Notes: generated from the sequence alone by a model not told the origin. DNA of 64,000 nt from Leuconostoc gelidum subsp. gelidum KCTC 3527 (GCF_000166715.1 NZ_AEMI01000019.1:62001-126000); one strand, 5' to 3'. Shown: positions 27,498 to 37,293, counted from the first letter of the stretch. Made by a program: numbers and translations.

Positions 27498-28326
27498 ACA
27501 CCGCCTTCATTTCGAGATGCTCGTGAAAGAGTTTGTTGGCATTTTCTAGAATAGGTTGAATCTTTGATAAATAAAGTTGACTATCTTGATCAGAAATTGC
27601 TTCAGGTGGGTTAGGGTGTACCTCAGCAAAAATACCATCAATACCTATTGCCAAGGCGGCACGCATCAGAGGAAAAGCGTAATCACGATTACCGCCAGAA
27701 TGATTACCATAGCCACTTGGGATTTGGACAGCGTGTGTTGCATCAAAAATAATAGGATAACCTGTATCACGCATTTGAATTAAGCTTGTCATATCAACAA
27801 CTAATTGGTGATAACCAAACATTGTGCCACGTTCGGTAACTAGAATATGTTCATTTGTCTGAGCGACTTTGTTAACTGCACTTTGAATATCTTCCGGTGC
27901 CATAAATTGTGCTTTTTTTATATTAACCACGCGGCCAGTCTTAGCTGCTGCTACTAATAAATCAGTTTGTCTACTCAAATAAGCGGGAATTTGAAGAACA
28001 TCAGCTACCTTGGCCACAGGTTCACACTGGTAGGATTCATGTACGTCCGTTACTATGGGCACTTGATAATTGTCTTTAATTTTTTGCAAGACTTCCAAAC
28101 CAGTCGTCATACCAGCGCCACGTTCGGATTCAATTGAGCTACGATTAGCTTTATCAAACGAGGCCTTAAAAACGTAATTAATGCCGAGCTCGTCTGTCAA
28201 TTTTTTCAGTGTTTCAACTACCTCAGCACATGTATCATATGATTCAATTGCACAGGGCCCAGCTAACAGCGTCAGCCGATCGTTGCTAAAACCATATCCT
28301 TGAAATACATCAGTTATTTGAGACAT
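27475..28326 (-). CDS. kdsA: 3-Deoxy-D-manno-octulosonate-8-phosphate synthase (KdsA)
   Basis: Condenses phosphoenolpyruvate with arabinose-5-phosphate to KDO-8-phosphate. 283 residues, a single barrel domain: LLAGPCAIES, FKASFDKANRSS, VTDVHE, IPAYLSRQTDLLVAAA, KKAQFMAPED, TERGTMFGYHQLVVDM, DATHAVQ and EVHPNPPEA. The Cys in GPCAIES (Cys25) marks the metal-dependent class; metal-independent enzymes have Asn there. AAGGAGAAAG precedes ATG 28326. KDO is a Gram-negative LPS and capsule sugar, so its presence here is notable. No kdsB, kdsC or waaA is in the window. Confidence 0.92.
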   Translation of the reverse strand: MSQITDVFQGYGFSNDRLTLLAGPCAIESYDTCAEVVETLKKLTDELGINYVFKASFDKANRSSIESERGAGMTTGLEVLQKIKDNYQVPIVTDVHESYQCEPVAKVADVLQIPAYLSRQTDLLVAAAKTGRVVNIKKAQFMAPEDIQSAVNKVAQTNEHILVTERGTMFGYHQLVVDMTSLIQMRDTGYPIIFDATHAVQIPSGYGNHSGGNRDYAFPLMRAALAIGIDGIFAEVHPNPPEAISDQDSQLYLSKIQPILENANKLFHEHLEMKAVYDNDDLL

Positions 28327-28788
28327 AATGTTCTTTCTCCTTCACTTTAATAAAATTAACATTAAATTTAAAAAGTATTATTTTAACATTATGGCCATTA
28401 TATCATCTTTTTATATATAATATGATTTAATAATCATTACAAATAAAAAACAATCAAAATGTTTGCAAATAAACATTAATTTTGATATTCTTTAGAAAAT
28501 TACCTGTTTTTATTAAAAACAAGTTTTAATAGAATTAACATCTTAATTCATTAGTACATAACAAGACGGGATATGGATGGTAAATAAAAGTGAGAAATAT
28601 AAGATAACACATTTTCCAAAAAAATCAACCAAAACCAATTGGTAGAGCCGGATAACCAATTAAACTAGCAGGTGCATATGTTTTTTTGCCTCAGATGGAT
28701 CAAGTTATATGACATGGGAGTCGATTAAAGTTGTGCTGGTGGCTTGTCATAATTACTTTGATTAAATGTTTAGAAAGGAGATCAAAAA
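28327..28788. other. 462-bp intergenic region, no gene seen
   Basis: Very AT-rich on the kdsA side, with a TATAAT -10 for the minus strand at 28397-28402 but no clear -35 box. The right part is less AT-rich and contains a broken inverted repeat ACCAATTGGT...ACCAATT near 28634-28661. I see no ORF with a ribosome binding site. Confidence 0.5.
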
Positions 28789-29187
28789 ATGGTAGTTTTA
28801 TCTCAAAATATGCAAGACATGATTAATGACCAATTTCCTTTTTTGGCGACAACAAGCCCAGATGGTTCACCACAAGTTGGGCCGAAGGGTTCATTACATG
28901 TTTTAGATGATTCACATCTCATTTATTATGAACATACGTTTAGACATGCCTATGAAAATTTACTAACAAATGGTTTAGTCGCTGTTGCAGTAGTCGATCG
29001 AGCGGCAGAAAAAGGGTTTAGATTTGAGGGCAAAGCGCATATTCACGAGAATGATGATTATGCCTCAGAAATTTTAGCAAAAACAAAAATCTATGACAGA
29101 TTTCCACGCGCGGCTGTGGTGATTATAGACGTAGAACGAATTTATAAGTTAGATAATACGCTGGATGCAGGTATGCGATTGGCTTAA
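28789..29187 (+). CDS. Pyridoxamine 5'-phosphate oxidase-family flavoprotein
   Basis: 132 residues with the split-barrel pattern FPFLATTSPDGSPQVGPKGSLHVLDD, LIYYEHTFRHAYENL and KGFRFEGKAHIHE. Members of this size bind FMN or F420 and are small reductases rather than PNPOx proper. GAAAGGAGAT precedes ATG 28789. Monocistronic between a long intergenic region and a strong terminator. Confidence 0.82.
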   Translation: MVVLSQNMQDMINDQFPFLATTSPDGSPQVGPKGSLHVLDDSHLIYYEHTFRHAYENLLTNGLVAVAVVDRAAEKGFRFEGKAHIHENDDYASEILAKTKIYDRFPRAAVVIIDVERIYKLDNTLDAGMRLA

Positions 29188-29237
29188 AATTAAGCGGCGG
29201 TATTGACAACGCGTGTTATTGAACAAATAAAATGCAA

Positions 29238-29278
29238 TAATAGGGCACCAACTTCCTAAAGAAGTTGGTGCCCTATTA
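29238..29278. terminator. Bidirectional terminator
   Basis: 18-bp perfect stem (arm 29238-29255, complement 29261-29278, loop CTAAA) between convergent genes. Confidence 0.9.
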
Positions 29279-29298
29279 ATTTAATATACAAATGATTT

Positions 29299-30180
29299 TT
29301 ATTTTGACAAAGTATCTACTAACATTTTTTCTTCATTGGTTAATAAATGGTTTTTTCTAAATGCGATACTGCCAGTGAAAAAAGGTTGGGGATCATCTAA
29401 TAAAGGTAATACAACTATGTCTGAAGATGTGGTTTTGACAATGTCCGTTAAAATTGCAACGCCTAAGTTTTCTGAAATCATATTCATTAAAAAATGAATA
29501 TCGTTTGTTTTCATAAAATATTTTGGTCGAAAACCAGCCTGTTGACTCATTTTTTTAATGGCTTGGTTGTGAACAAAACTGGAGTCAAGTGCTACAAATG
29601 CTTGTTTCTGCAAGTCCGAAAAATAAAGGTGTGGTTTTTCTGACAACGGATTATTTTTTGAAATATACACACAAAAATTTGCGCGGACAAAAGGAATAAT
29701 AAGTAATTCATCATCTTGCGGAACATTTAAAGCACCCAATAAAGCGATATCTATCTCGCCAGCCATCAAGGCTTGCTTTAAATAGTTAGAACCAGCTTCA
29801 TAGATAGCCATATTATTAATATTAAATTGGCGGTCGAATTCTCTAGCAGCTATAGCAATTTTAGTGAAATAAGCGTTTTTGAGAATAGGTGGCAGGCCAA
29901 TCGTTGTTGTTCGTGATTTTAAATGATCTAACTCATGTTTTGCGCTATCTAATTCATTTAAAATTGACACTGTATGTTGGTGTAACTGTTCACCTGATGG
30001 TGTAAATACTAATTCAGATTGTGTGTTGCCTCTAATAACTAATTTCACTTGAAAAAAATTTTCCAAACGTTTAATAGCACTACTAATAGATGGTTGGCTA
30101 ATATTAAAATGTTTTGCTACTTTAGTAAAATTTTTTTTATTATATAACTCATTATAGTATTTGAAATCATTTATTTGCAT
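29299..30180 (-). CDS. mleR: LysR-type regulator of malolactic fermentation (MleR)
   Basis: 293 residues: N-terminal winged helix (NFTKVAKHFNISQPSISSAIKRLENFF, about 17-43) and a LysR substrate-binding domain. It is divergent from mleA-mleP, the standard MleR position. The start ATG 30180 is seven bases behind AAAGGAA; the longer frame to 30201 would overlap that site. MleR responds to L-malate and activates mle genes in lactococci and leuconostocs. Effector assignment here is by context. Confidence 0.88.
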   Translation of the reverse strand: MQINDFKYYNELYNKKNFTKVAKHFNISQPSISSAIKRLENFFQVKLVIRGNTQSELVFTPSGEQLHQHTVSILNELDSAKHELDHLKSRTTTIGLPPILKNAYFTKIAIAAREFDRQFNINNMAIYEAGSNYLKQALMAGEIDIALLGALNVPQDDELLIIPFVRANFCVYISKNNPLSEKPHLYFSDLQKQAFVALDSSFVHNQAIKKMSQQAGFRPKYFMKTNDIHFLMNMISENLGVAILTDIVKTTSSDIVVLPLLDDPQPFFTGSIAFRKNHLLTNEEKMLVDTLSK

Positions 30181-30218
30181 GAACATTTCCTTTAATATCA
30201 ATCATTTTCAAGAGGCCT

Positions 30219-30280
30219 ATAGTTTATATTTATAACATCATTACAATTTGACTATAAACTATTGATACGAGTATAGTCAA
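30219..30280. promoter_or_regulatory. Nested inverted repeats between mleR and mleA, likely MleR sites
   Basis: ATAGTTTATA at 30219-30228 and its complement at 30253-30262; overlapping it, TTGACTATA at 30248-30256 and its complement at 30272-30280, 15 bases apart. Both pairs are perfect and lie upstream of mleA where a LysR activator and its autoregulatory site are expected. Confidence 0.6.
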
Positions 30281-30319
30281 GCATGTTGTTAAATAAATTA
30301 TAAATATAAGGCGGAAATA

Positions 30320-31951
30320 ATGATGGATGCAAAAGGATATGAGGTATTACGGAATCCCTTTTTGAACAAAGGGACTGGATTTACGTTAATAGAACGAAAG
30401 GCATTGGGTTTAACTGGCACATTACCCAGTCAGGTGCAAACCATTGACGAACAGGCTGAGCAAGCATACCAACAATTCCAATCAAAGACAGCACCACTTG
30501 AAAAGCGTATTTTCTTGATGACCCTCTTTAATGAAAATATTACTTTGTTCTATCATTTAATGGATCAACATGTGTCCGAATTCATGCCAATTGTTTATGA
30601 TCCTGTTGTTGCGGATTCAATTGAGCAGTACAATGACATCTATACAAATCCACAAAATGCCACATTTTTATCAGTGGATAAGCCTGAAGATATCAAGCAG
30701 TCACTTATTAATGCAGCAGACGGTCGCGATATTAAGTTAATTGTGGTAACAGATGCTGAAGGTATTTTAGGTATGGGTGACTGGGGTGTCAATGGTGTTG
30801 ATATTGCTGTTGGTAAATTAATGGTGTATACTGCGGCAGCAGGCATCGATCCAGCCAGTGTTTTACCAATTAGCATCGATGCTGGTACAAACAACCAAGC
30901 ACTACTAGAAAATGAACGTTATCTCGGAAATAAGCATGCACGAATTGCAGGTGATGCCTATCTTGAATTTATTGATCAGTTTGTGACTGCAGAACAAGAA
31001 CTATTTCCAGAGTCATTACTGCATTGGGAAGACTTTGGTCGTGCAAATGCACAGGTTATCTTAGACAAGTATAAAAATAAAATTGCAACCTTTAATGATG
31101 ATATTCAAGGGACAGGCATGATCGTTTTGGCAGGTGTCTTTGGCGCATTAAATATTTCAAAAGAACGACTCATTGATCAAACATTTGTAACATTTGGAGC
31201 TGGAACAGCTGGTATGGGCATTGTTAATCAAATTTTTACTGAGCTACAAGAAGCAGGGTTATCTGCTAAAGAAGCTAAAAAACATTTTTATCTTGTTGAC
31301 AAACAAGGTTTGTTATTTGACGATATGTCAGATTTGACAGTGGCACAAAAACCATTTACACGAACGCGAGACGAATTTAGTCATGCAGAAGAACTAACAA
31401 CATTATCTGCAGTGGTTAAAGAAATAAAGCCAACAGTTTTAATTGGTACATCCACACAACCTGGTACATTCACAGAAGAAATTGTAAAAGAAATGGCAAC
31501 ACATACAGCACGTCCAATTATCTTTCCTCTGTCAAATCCTACGAAACTTGCTGAAGCAACGGCAGAAAATTTAATTAAATGGACTGATGGCAAAGCATTA
31601 GTGGCAACGGGCATTCCTGCAGAAAATGTTGAATACAAAGGTGTCACTTATAAAATTGGTCAAGGTAACAACGCATTGATTTATCCTGGACTAGGTTTTG
31701 GTTTGGTAGCCTCAACTGCAAAATTGTTAACGCAAAAAACAATTTCAGCAGCTATTCATGCATTAGGCGGTTTAGTCGATTCCGATCAAGAAGGTGCAGC
31801 AGTATTGCCACCTGTTTCAAATTTGACTGAGTTTTCGCAAAAAATTGCGGAAGTAACTGCACAGAGTGTCGTAAATCAAGGTTTAAATCGTGAAAAAATC
31901 AGTGATGCTAAACAAGCTGTGCGAGATGCTAAATGGTCTGCTAATTATTGA
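30320..31951 (+). CDS. mleA: Malolactic enzyme
   Basis: Decarboxylates L-malate to L-lactate with NAD+ and Mn2+. 543 residues of the malic-enzyme superfamily: [36 protein letters not shown], the metal/NAD segment [15 protein letters not shown] and [13 protein letters not shown], and [16 protein letters not shown] 30320 or 30323 behind AAGGCGGA. The mleR/mleP context separates it from malic enzyme, which yields pyruvate. Confidence 0.94.
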   Translation: MMDAKGYEVLRNPFLNKGTGFTLIERKALGLTGTLPSQVQTIDEQAEQAYQQFQSKTAPLEKRIFLMTLFNENITLFYHLMDQHVSEFMPIVYDPVVADSIEQYNDIYTNPQNATFLSVDKPEDIKQSLINAADGRDIKLIVVTDAEGILGMGDWGVNGVDIAVGKLMVYTAAAGIDPASVLPISIDAGTNNQALLENERYLGNKHARIAGDAYLEFIDQFVTAEQELFPESLLHWEDFGRANAQVILDKYKNKIATFNDDIQGTGMIVLAGVFGALNISKERLIDQTFVTFGAGTAGMGIVNQIFTELQEAGLSAKEAKKHFYLVDKQGLLFDDMSDLTVAQKPFTRTRDEFSHAEELTTLSAVVKEIKPTVLIGTSTQPGTFTEEIVKEMATHTARPIIFPLSNPTKLAEATAENLIKWTDGKALVATGIPAENVEYKGVTYKIGQGNNALIYPGLGFGLVASTAKLLTQKTISAAIHALGGLVDSDQEGAAVLPPVSNLTEFSQKIAEVTAQSVVNQGLNREKISDAKQAVRDAKWSANY

Positions 31952-31962
31952 TAGGGATGAAA

Positions 31963-33240
31963 ATGAAGATGAGAAGATTTGGGGAAATAAAAATTAGTGG
32001 TGTAAGTTTACCGCTTTATATCATCATGATAATTATTTTAATGGTGACCATAGCACGCCATAAATTACCACTTAATATGTTGGGCTTGACTTTAATGCTT
32101 GTGTTATTGGGACATTTGTTTTACTATATTGGCAACAAATTACCAATCTTCAAATCCTATCTAGGTGGTGGTTCGGTATTTACCATTTTTGCGGCGGCGG
32201 CTTTAGCCACGTCAGGTGTCATCCCTGCAAATGTTGTTTCTGCGACAAAAATATTTCTGAACGACACTGGGTTGCTAGATTTTTATATTGCCGCTTTAAT
32301 CGTTGGGGCAATTTTAGGTATGAATCGTAATCTGCTTTTAAAAGCAGCAGTCCGGTTTATTCCGGTTTCTTTTGCAGCCATGGTCATTGGGTTTTTCGCA
32401 GTCGGTTTGATGGGCATGTTACTAGGAGTAGGATTTGGACATTCAGTTATGTTTGTCTCAATGCCATTGATGGCAGGTGGCATTGGTGCCGGTGCTGTCC
32501 CATTGTCACATATATATGCGCAGGGACTACAAACAAGTTCAGGTATAATGTTTTCACAGTTAATTCCAGCAGTAACGTTAGGTAATGTCATGGCTGTTAT
32601 AGGTGCTGCTTTGATAGCAAAACTTGGCGCTGATACAAAGTATGATGGACATGGTGTATTACTACCAATAAGTGACGATGAAAAAACCAAGCCACTAGTA
32701 GCACTAGATGCTAATAAAATTGGTGTGGGTATGATGGTATCATTTTCATTTTTCTTAGTTGGCACTATTCTGAACAATTTTGTGCCTAAAGTGCACACGT
32801 ATGCTTTCATCATTATTTTAGTCATTTTATTTAAAGCATGCAATTGGGTGCCTCAAGAATTAGAAAAATCCGTTGTGATGTTTAATACTGTCATCATGGG
32901 TAATTTAACCCACGCCGTGTTAGCAGGCATCGGGTTGGCGTTGATTGATTTACATGTCTTAGCACAATCACTGACTTGGAAGTTTGTTATTTTGACTTTA
33001 ACAAGTGTCGTTGTTATGGGACTCGCTAGTGCATTGATCGGCAAGTTATTTGGTTTATATCCTGTTGAATCAGCTATTGCTGCTGGCATGAGTGATAATA
33101 GTATGGGTGGTACTGGAAATGTTGCCGTATTATCTGCTTCAAATCGCATGGGAATGATTGCATTCGCACAAATGGGCAATCGTATGGGCGGCGCAATTGT
33201 ACTTGTTCTCGGCGGCATTTTAATTCATTACTTTCATTGA
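31963..33240 (+). CDS. mleP: Malate permease, 2-hydroxycarboxylate transporter family
   Basis: About 425 residues, eleven or so helices. Both signature reentrant loops are present: GGIGAGAVPLS near residue 170 and GMSDNSMGGTGNVAVLSASNRM near 380, each with the GGxG-type pattern of 2HCT carriers. It exchanges malate for lactate and so drives the proton motive force of malolactic fermentation. Start ATG 31963 follows GGGA at 31954-31957; ATG 31957 and 31969 are alternatives. Only 11 bases after mleA. Confidence 0.92.
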   Translation: MKMRRFGEIKISGVSLPLYIIMIIILMVTIARHKLPLNMLGLTLMLVLLGHLFYYIGNKLPIFKSYLGGGSVFTIFAAAALATSGVIPANVVSATKIFLNDTGLLDFYIAALIVGAILGMNRNLLLKAAVRFIPVSFAAMVIGFFAVGLMGMLLGVGFGHSVMFVSMPLMAGGIGAGAVPLSHIYAQGLQTSSGIMFSQLIPAVTLGNVMAVIGAALIAKLGADTKYDGHGVLLPISDDEKTKPLVALDANKIGVGMMVSFSFFLVGTILNNFVPKVHTYAFIIILVILFKACNWVPQELEKSVVMFNTVIMGNLTHAVLAGIGLALIDLHVLAQSLTWKFVILTLTSVVVMGLASALIGKLFGLYPVESAIAAGMSDNSMGGTGNVAVLSASNRMGMIAFAQMGNRMGGAIVLVLGGILIHYFH

Positions 33241-33385
33241 TAGTTTTGATTTAAATTGCAAATGATAATATGCTATATATTTTATCGAGACAACAATCAT
33301 AGTATCCATTACCCAGTACTTTTGTTGAACTTGTTCTAAATATTAGAATACCGATGTCATAAACGTACTTGCTGTTTTGAATTTT

Positions 33386-33427
33386 AAAAGCTCATGAACA
33401 TTAATAAAATAATGTTCATGAGCTTTT
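33386..33427. terminator. Bidirectional terminator
   Basis: 17-bp perfect stem beginning AAAAGCTCATGAACATT, loop of eight, between convergent mleP and the MFS gene. Confidence 0.9.
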
Positions 33428-33462
33428 GCGTTTAAATTTATTTTGTCATACTGATCATTGTT

Positions 33463-35034
33463 TTAATTTGAATCACCTTGGCCACCCGTTTTAATTAAAA
33501 TAGCCGCAACAATACCACCAATAATCAAGAGCATAGCATCCAAACGTATAATACTGATAAAACCTTGGTCAAAGGCTTTACGGACGGCTATTTGTAATTC
33601 GTGAGCAAAAGGTGCCTTTATTAATTGTTTACTCATAACAATCATATGACCGGAAAAAGGGCCCGCATCGACAAGTACTTTATGCAAAGTGGCTATAGTC
33701 GTTGCAGATGCACCCGTAACCTCAGGTAGGTGTTTAGCTAGTCCTGCCTGATAACCATCGGCCAAATGTAATCCTTGAAAAACAACACCAAAACTGACAC
33801 CAACTTGCATAAAGGTAGAAATCATGCCGGAAGCCATCCCCATTTGTCGTGGTGCAACTGATGACATGGCTGCCGTTGTCATTGGTGGATTGATTGAGCC
33901 ATTACCAATACCAATAATGATAAATGCTGGCCAAAAATCAGCAAATGTTGCCGTTGTAGTTGTCAACGCACTTAAGGTAAATAAGCCAACACCAATAAAT
34001 AACGCTGATGTTGCTAACATATAGCCATGGCGTAATCTATTAGTGAGTATGCCGGCAATTGGCCCTAATAGTAATGAAAATCCTGAAATTGTGGCTTGCC
34101 GTAAACCTGTGTCCCAAGCTGAATAGCCAACATAATTTTGCATGAAAGTTGATAAATATGCAAAAAAGCCATATAAACCAGCACCTAAGAAAAATGCAAC
34201 CAAAACGGCGCCAGTAAAGCTTGATGACTTGAACATGCCTAAATCCATCATTGGGTTTTTAGCTGTACGTTGTCGCCAAATAAACAAAATAAATAAGATA
34301 ACGGCCATGATTAGATAACCAGCCACTTGCAACTTATCCCATCCCCAGCTAGCATTCATCTCTTTTTGCACTAAGCCAAAAACCAAAGAAAAAATCGTAC
34401 CAGTTGACAATAGCATGCCAAGATAATCAACACTACCTGTTGCGTGATGGGCTTGATGGTTTGAAATAAATAATGATGCCATGATGATTGTTATAATACC
34501 AATTGGTAAATTAATGGTAAAAATTGATTGCCATGAAAAAGTGTCAACTAACCAGCCACCAACTAATGGTCCTGAAGCAGTGGAGAGGCCGATAATGGAA
34601 CTCAAAATACCTAACGCCATACCACGCTCTTTACCATTAAATGTTGTACCAATAAGAGCGAAGGATAGGGACATTAAAGCTGAACCGCCAATAGCTTGAA
34701 CTGCTCGAAAAATATGTAACATACTAATTGATGTTGACACAGCGTCGAGCCCTGATCCAATTGTAAATATGACCAAACCAACGATGAACATTAATTTTCG
34801 ACCATATAAATCTCCTAATTTTGCCCAAATCAGTAATAAAACCGAAAAAACAATAGTGTACGCAGAAATAACCCATTGTAAATCTGAGTATGATGCATTC
34901 AAGCTCGTTTGAATGCTAGGCAAGGCTACATTGACAACTGTTGTGTCAATCAACGCCATAAAGACACCCAAGGAAACGGCTATTAAAGATAACCAGCGTT
35001 TTGGATCTAATTTTTCTTGTAATACAGTTGCCAT
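33463..35034 (-). CDS. DHA2-family (14-helix) multidrug MFS transporter
   Basis: 523 residues. MFS motifs: D1 region ALIDTTVVNVALPSI, motif A GDLYGRKLM, motif C GILSSIIGLSTASGPLVGG, GWLVDTFSWQSIFTINLPIG typical of EmrB/QacA exporters. About 14 helices. The start codon overlaps the stop of the PadR gene by one base (TAATG), so the pair is translationally coupled. A proton-driven exporter of toxic organic compounds; the substrate is unknown. Confidence 0.9.
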   Translation of the reverse strand: MATVLQEKLDPKRWLSLIAVSLGVFMALIDTTVVNVALPSIQTSLNASYSDLQWVISAYTIVFSVLLLIWAKLGDLYGRKLMFIVGLVIFTIGSGLDAVSTSISMLHIFRAVQAIGGSALMSLSFALIGTTFNGKERGMALGILSSIIGLSTASGPLVGGWLVDTFSWQSIFTINLPIGIITIIMASLFISNHQAHHATGSVDYLGMLLSTGTIFSLVFGLVQKEMNASWGWDKLQVAGYLIMAVILFILFIWRQRTAKNPMMDLGMFKSSSFTGAVLVAFFLGAGLYGFFAYLSTFMQNYVGYSAWDTGLRQATISGFSLLLGPIAGILTNRLRHGYMLATSALFIGVGLFTLSALTTTTATFADFWPAFIIIGIGNGSINPPMTTAAMSSVAPRQMGMASGMISTFMQVGVSFGVVFQGLHLADGYQAGLAKHLPEVTGASATTIATLHKVLVDAGPFSGHMIVMSKQLIKAPFAHELQIAVRKAFDQGFISIIRLDAMLLIIGGIVAAILIKTGGQGDSN

Positions 35035-35555
35035 TATTCTAACTCACTTTCAATTATATCTAAATGTTCTAGATAGGTATTAGCTAAGGCATGTTGTAAT
35101 TTATTTATTTGCATAGCTGATTTAAAAAAACTTGCTTCTGAATGGTGAAGCTGTAATTGGTTACTACGTTCTACATATTGTGCACACTGTGATTGCTTTT
35201 CGGCACGAAAATTAGCAATAATTTGCTGGGATAACGTACGATCTACTAATGATAGGCTTGATAATTTAAATAAATAAACATCATCCATATGAGCATTTTT
35301 TGAGATTGGTTCCCGCATTAATGTATCAAACCGGGATCGACCAACTGCGGTAACATGTAACTTTTTTTTACCACGCCAATCTAAATCATTTGTCATCACG
35401 ATGGTGCCAGAATTTTCCATCTTTTCTAGTAATGGATACAGCACACCAAAGCTGACTTTTCGATTTATTCCTAACACGTTCTCAAGGACAAAACGTAATT
35501 TATATGCGGATCGATCAGTAAACAGCAATTGTCCTAATACATATAGTTCGTACAT
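35034..35555 (-). CDS. PadR-family transcriptional regulator
   Basis: 173 residues: winged helix ELYVLGQLLFTDRSAYKLRFVLENVLGINRKVSFGVLYPLLEKMENSG with the PadR-type YPLL, then a C-terminal Vir_act_alpha helical domain. It is first in an operon with the MFS exporter. PadR proteins usually repress such exporters and are released by the drug. AAGGAGAA precedes ATG 35555. A palindrome lies just upstream. Confidence 0.88.
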   Translation of the reverse strand: MYELYVLGQLLFTDRSAYKLRFVLENVLGINRKVSFGVLYPLLEKMENSGTIVMTNDLDWRGKKKLHVTAVGRSRFDTLMREPISKNAHMDDVYLFKLSSLSLVDRTLSQQIIANFRAEKQSQCAQYVERSNQLQLHHSEASFFKSAMQINKLQHALANTYLEHLDIIESELE

Positions 35556-35570
35556 ATTATTCTCCTTAAT

Positions 35571-35585
35571 ATATCTTTTAGATAT
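35571..35585. promoter_or_regulatory. Palindrome upstream of padR, probable operator
   Basis: ATATCT-TTT-AGATAT, 16 bases before the PadR start codon, covering its likely promoter. PadR proteins bind such AT-rich dyads. Inference. Confidence 0.5.
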
Positions 35586-35711
35586 GTAGTAATGCTTGAT
35601 TAAGTTTACTTTTTTTAGTTATCTTTGTCAAGAGACTAAAAATATAGCCATCCTTTTTGCCGTAATCAATACAATCAATCGAATTGGCATTGTAACTATA
35701 ATCTGTCTCGC

Positions 35712-35740
35712 TTGACTAACGGCTAGTAATAAAATATGCT
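35712..35740 (+). promoter_or_regulatory. Promoter of the metallophosphoesterase gene
   Basis: TTGACT, 17-base spacer, TATGCT, with an overlapping TATAAT at 35740-35745. Confidence 0.6.
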
Positions 35741-35786
35741 ATAATTATTATAAAAAAATTATAATTTAATGAAAAAGGGAAGAGAA

Positions 35787-36641
35787 ATGAAACAAAGAAT
35801 TGCTTTGCTGTCAGATGTTCATGGGAATAGCACAGCCTTATCAGCTGTTGTAGATGATCTCAAAAAAAAGGATGTTGATGAATGTTGGTTTCTAGGTGAT
35901 TTAGTCATGCCTGGACCAGGCACTAACGAGTTGTTTGATTTGCTTGGTGATATTAATACAGCAATATATATCAAAGGCAATTGGGATGATTGTTTTCTCG
36001 AGGTTATCAAAAGCAATTCTACTATTGATCTTAATGATGAGTCCGATATTTATATTGGTATTTTAGGTCAATATGTTTATGAGAATTTATCGATGAACAA
36101 CAGAGATAAAATTAAAAAATTTGAGACTTGTGCAACTCGTGTAATAAATAATCTAAAGATTAGTATTTCGCACAACTTACCTGATAAAAATTATGGGTCA
36201 GCATTGATTCCGGTTGCTGAAACAAGCAACTTTAATGAGCTATTTATCAACTCTAGTTTTGATATTGCTGTCTATGGTCATGTACACCACCAATTGTTAA
36301 GATATAGTAGTCAAGGACAATTAGTGGTTAATCCGGGAACCATTGGTGAACCATTTTTTGCGCATGCAAAACTGAATAATGATCGACGTGCGCAATATGC
36401 AATTTTAGAAATAGATGAAACTGGCTTAGCAGACGTTGATTTCAGAAAGGTGGCTTACAATCTTGATCAAGAGGTGTCTCTAGCAAGAAATATTAGATTA
36501 CCTTATACTGAATTGTATTCAGAAATGATTTATGATGGTCGTGCCTATACTCATAATCAAGAAATATTAAAAAAAGTCAATCAGAAAAACAATTATTTAA
36601 ATACATTGCACTCGTTTCTTGATTCATTCTCGGAAGAATAA
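35787..36641 (+). CDS. Calcineurin-like metallophosphoesterase (YfcE/MJ0936-like)
   Basis: 284 residues. Metal ligands appear in order: SDVHGN near the N-terminus, LGDLVMPGP, KGNWDD, SISHNLP and YGHVHHQ, then VNPGTIGEP. This is the single-domain phosphodiesterase pattern. The C-terminal 60 residues are helical and not typical. ATG 35787 is chosen because AAGGGAAGAG precedes it; the frame could start at 35769. The GNAT gene follows 4 bp after the stop. Confidence 0.85.
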   Translation: MKQRIALLSDVHGNSTALSAVVDDLKKKDVDECWFLGDLVMPGPGTNELFDLLGDINTAIYIKGNWDDCFLEVIKSNSTIDLNDESDIYIGILGQYVYENLSMNNRDKIKKFETCATRVINNLKISISHNLPDKNYGSALIPVAETSNFNELFINSSFDIAVYGHVHHQLLRYSSQGQLVVNPGTIGEPFFAHAKLNNDRRAQYAILEIDETGLADVDFRKVAYNLDQEVSLARNIRLPYTELYSEMIYDGRAYTHNQEILKKVNQKNNYLNTLHSFLDSFSEE

Positions 36642-36645
36642 TACT

Positions 36646-37110
36646 ATGGAAAATCAATTTTTGTTTAAAAAATTTAAAGCGTCAAATCGTAATTTATATA
36701 GTCAAAATATAAATTTAAGAAATAAAATATTACGTGAACCATTAGGAAAATCATTATCAGCAGATGATTTACTCATTGAAAAAAACAATCAATTTTATGG
36801 TATTTTATCAAACCAAAAATTGATTGCGACACTTTCAAGTTATGAAACAGATAATTCAGTCATTAGACTCGTTTCTTTCGCTGTTGACACAAATTTTCAA
36901 AAGCAAGGCATAGGTTCTTTACTGCTCAAACAGGTCACTGATGATTATCAACATAGAGGATATGGTGCGTTCAATTTGACAGCCAGAGCCTCAGCTCACG
37001 GATTTTATCTTAAAAATGGGTTTCAAGATATTTCCGGACCATTTAAAAATAAGCATTTGGGTGTTACAAACTATGATATGCAACGCGTGATTGAATGCAA
37101 GCAAGTATAA
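36646..37110 (+). CDS. GNAT N-acetyltransferase
   Basis: 154 residues with the acetyl-CoA pattern VSFAVDTNFQKQGIGSLLLKQV (motif A, QKQGIG loop), LTARASAHGFYLKNGF and a final beta strand. The acceptor is unknown. ATG 36646 follows GGAAGA at the end of the phosphoesterase gene, so the two are cotranscribed. Confidence 0.87.
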   Translation: MENQFLFKKFKASNRNLYSQNINLRNKILREPLGKSLSADDLLIEKNNQFYGILSNQKLIATLSSYETDNSVIRLVSFAVDTNFQKQGIGSLLLKQVTDDYQHRGYGAFNLTARASAHGFYLKNGFQDISGPFKNKHLGVTNYDMQRVIECKQV

Positions 37111-37170
37111 CTTTCAAATCAAAGTATTAAATAATATTTGTCTATCATTTTTAACGAAAATTTTAGTCAT

Positions 37171-37199
37171 AAAAAGCCACTAAATGTTAGTGGCTTTTT
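37171..37199 (+). terminator. Terminator after the GNAT gene
   Basis: AAAAAGCCACTA paired exactly with TAGTGGCTTTTT, loop of five bases. Confidence 0.88.
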
Positions 37200-37293
37200 A
37201 TCTGAACTAGTAGATTGATTAGTTCATTTAAATGGTCGATCAACTATTTGACCTACGAATAACTGAACACTTATAAATTAATATACATTAAAG

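Noticed and set aside
32283-33218. Long minus-strand ORFs opposite mleP
   Set aside because: They are Pro/Ile/Thr-rich mirror frames of a membrane-protein gene and lack translation signals.
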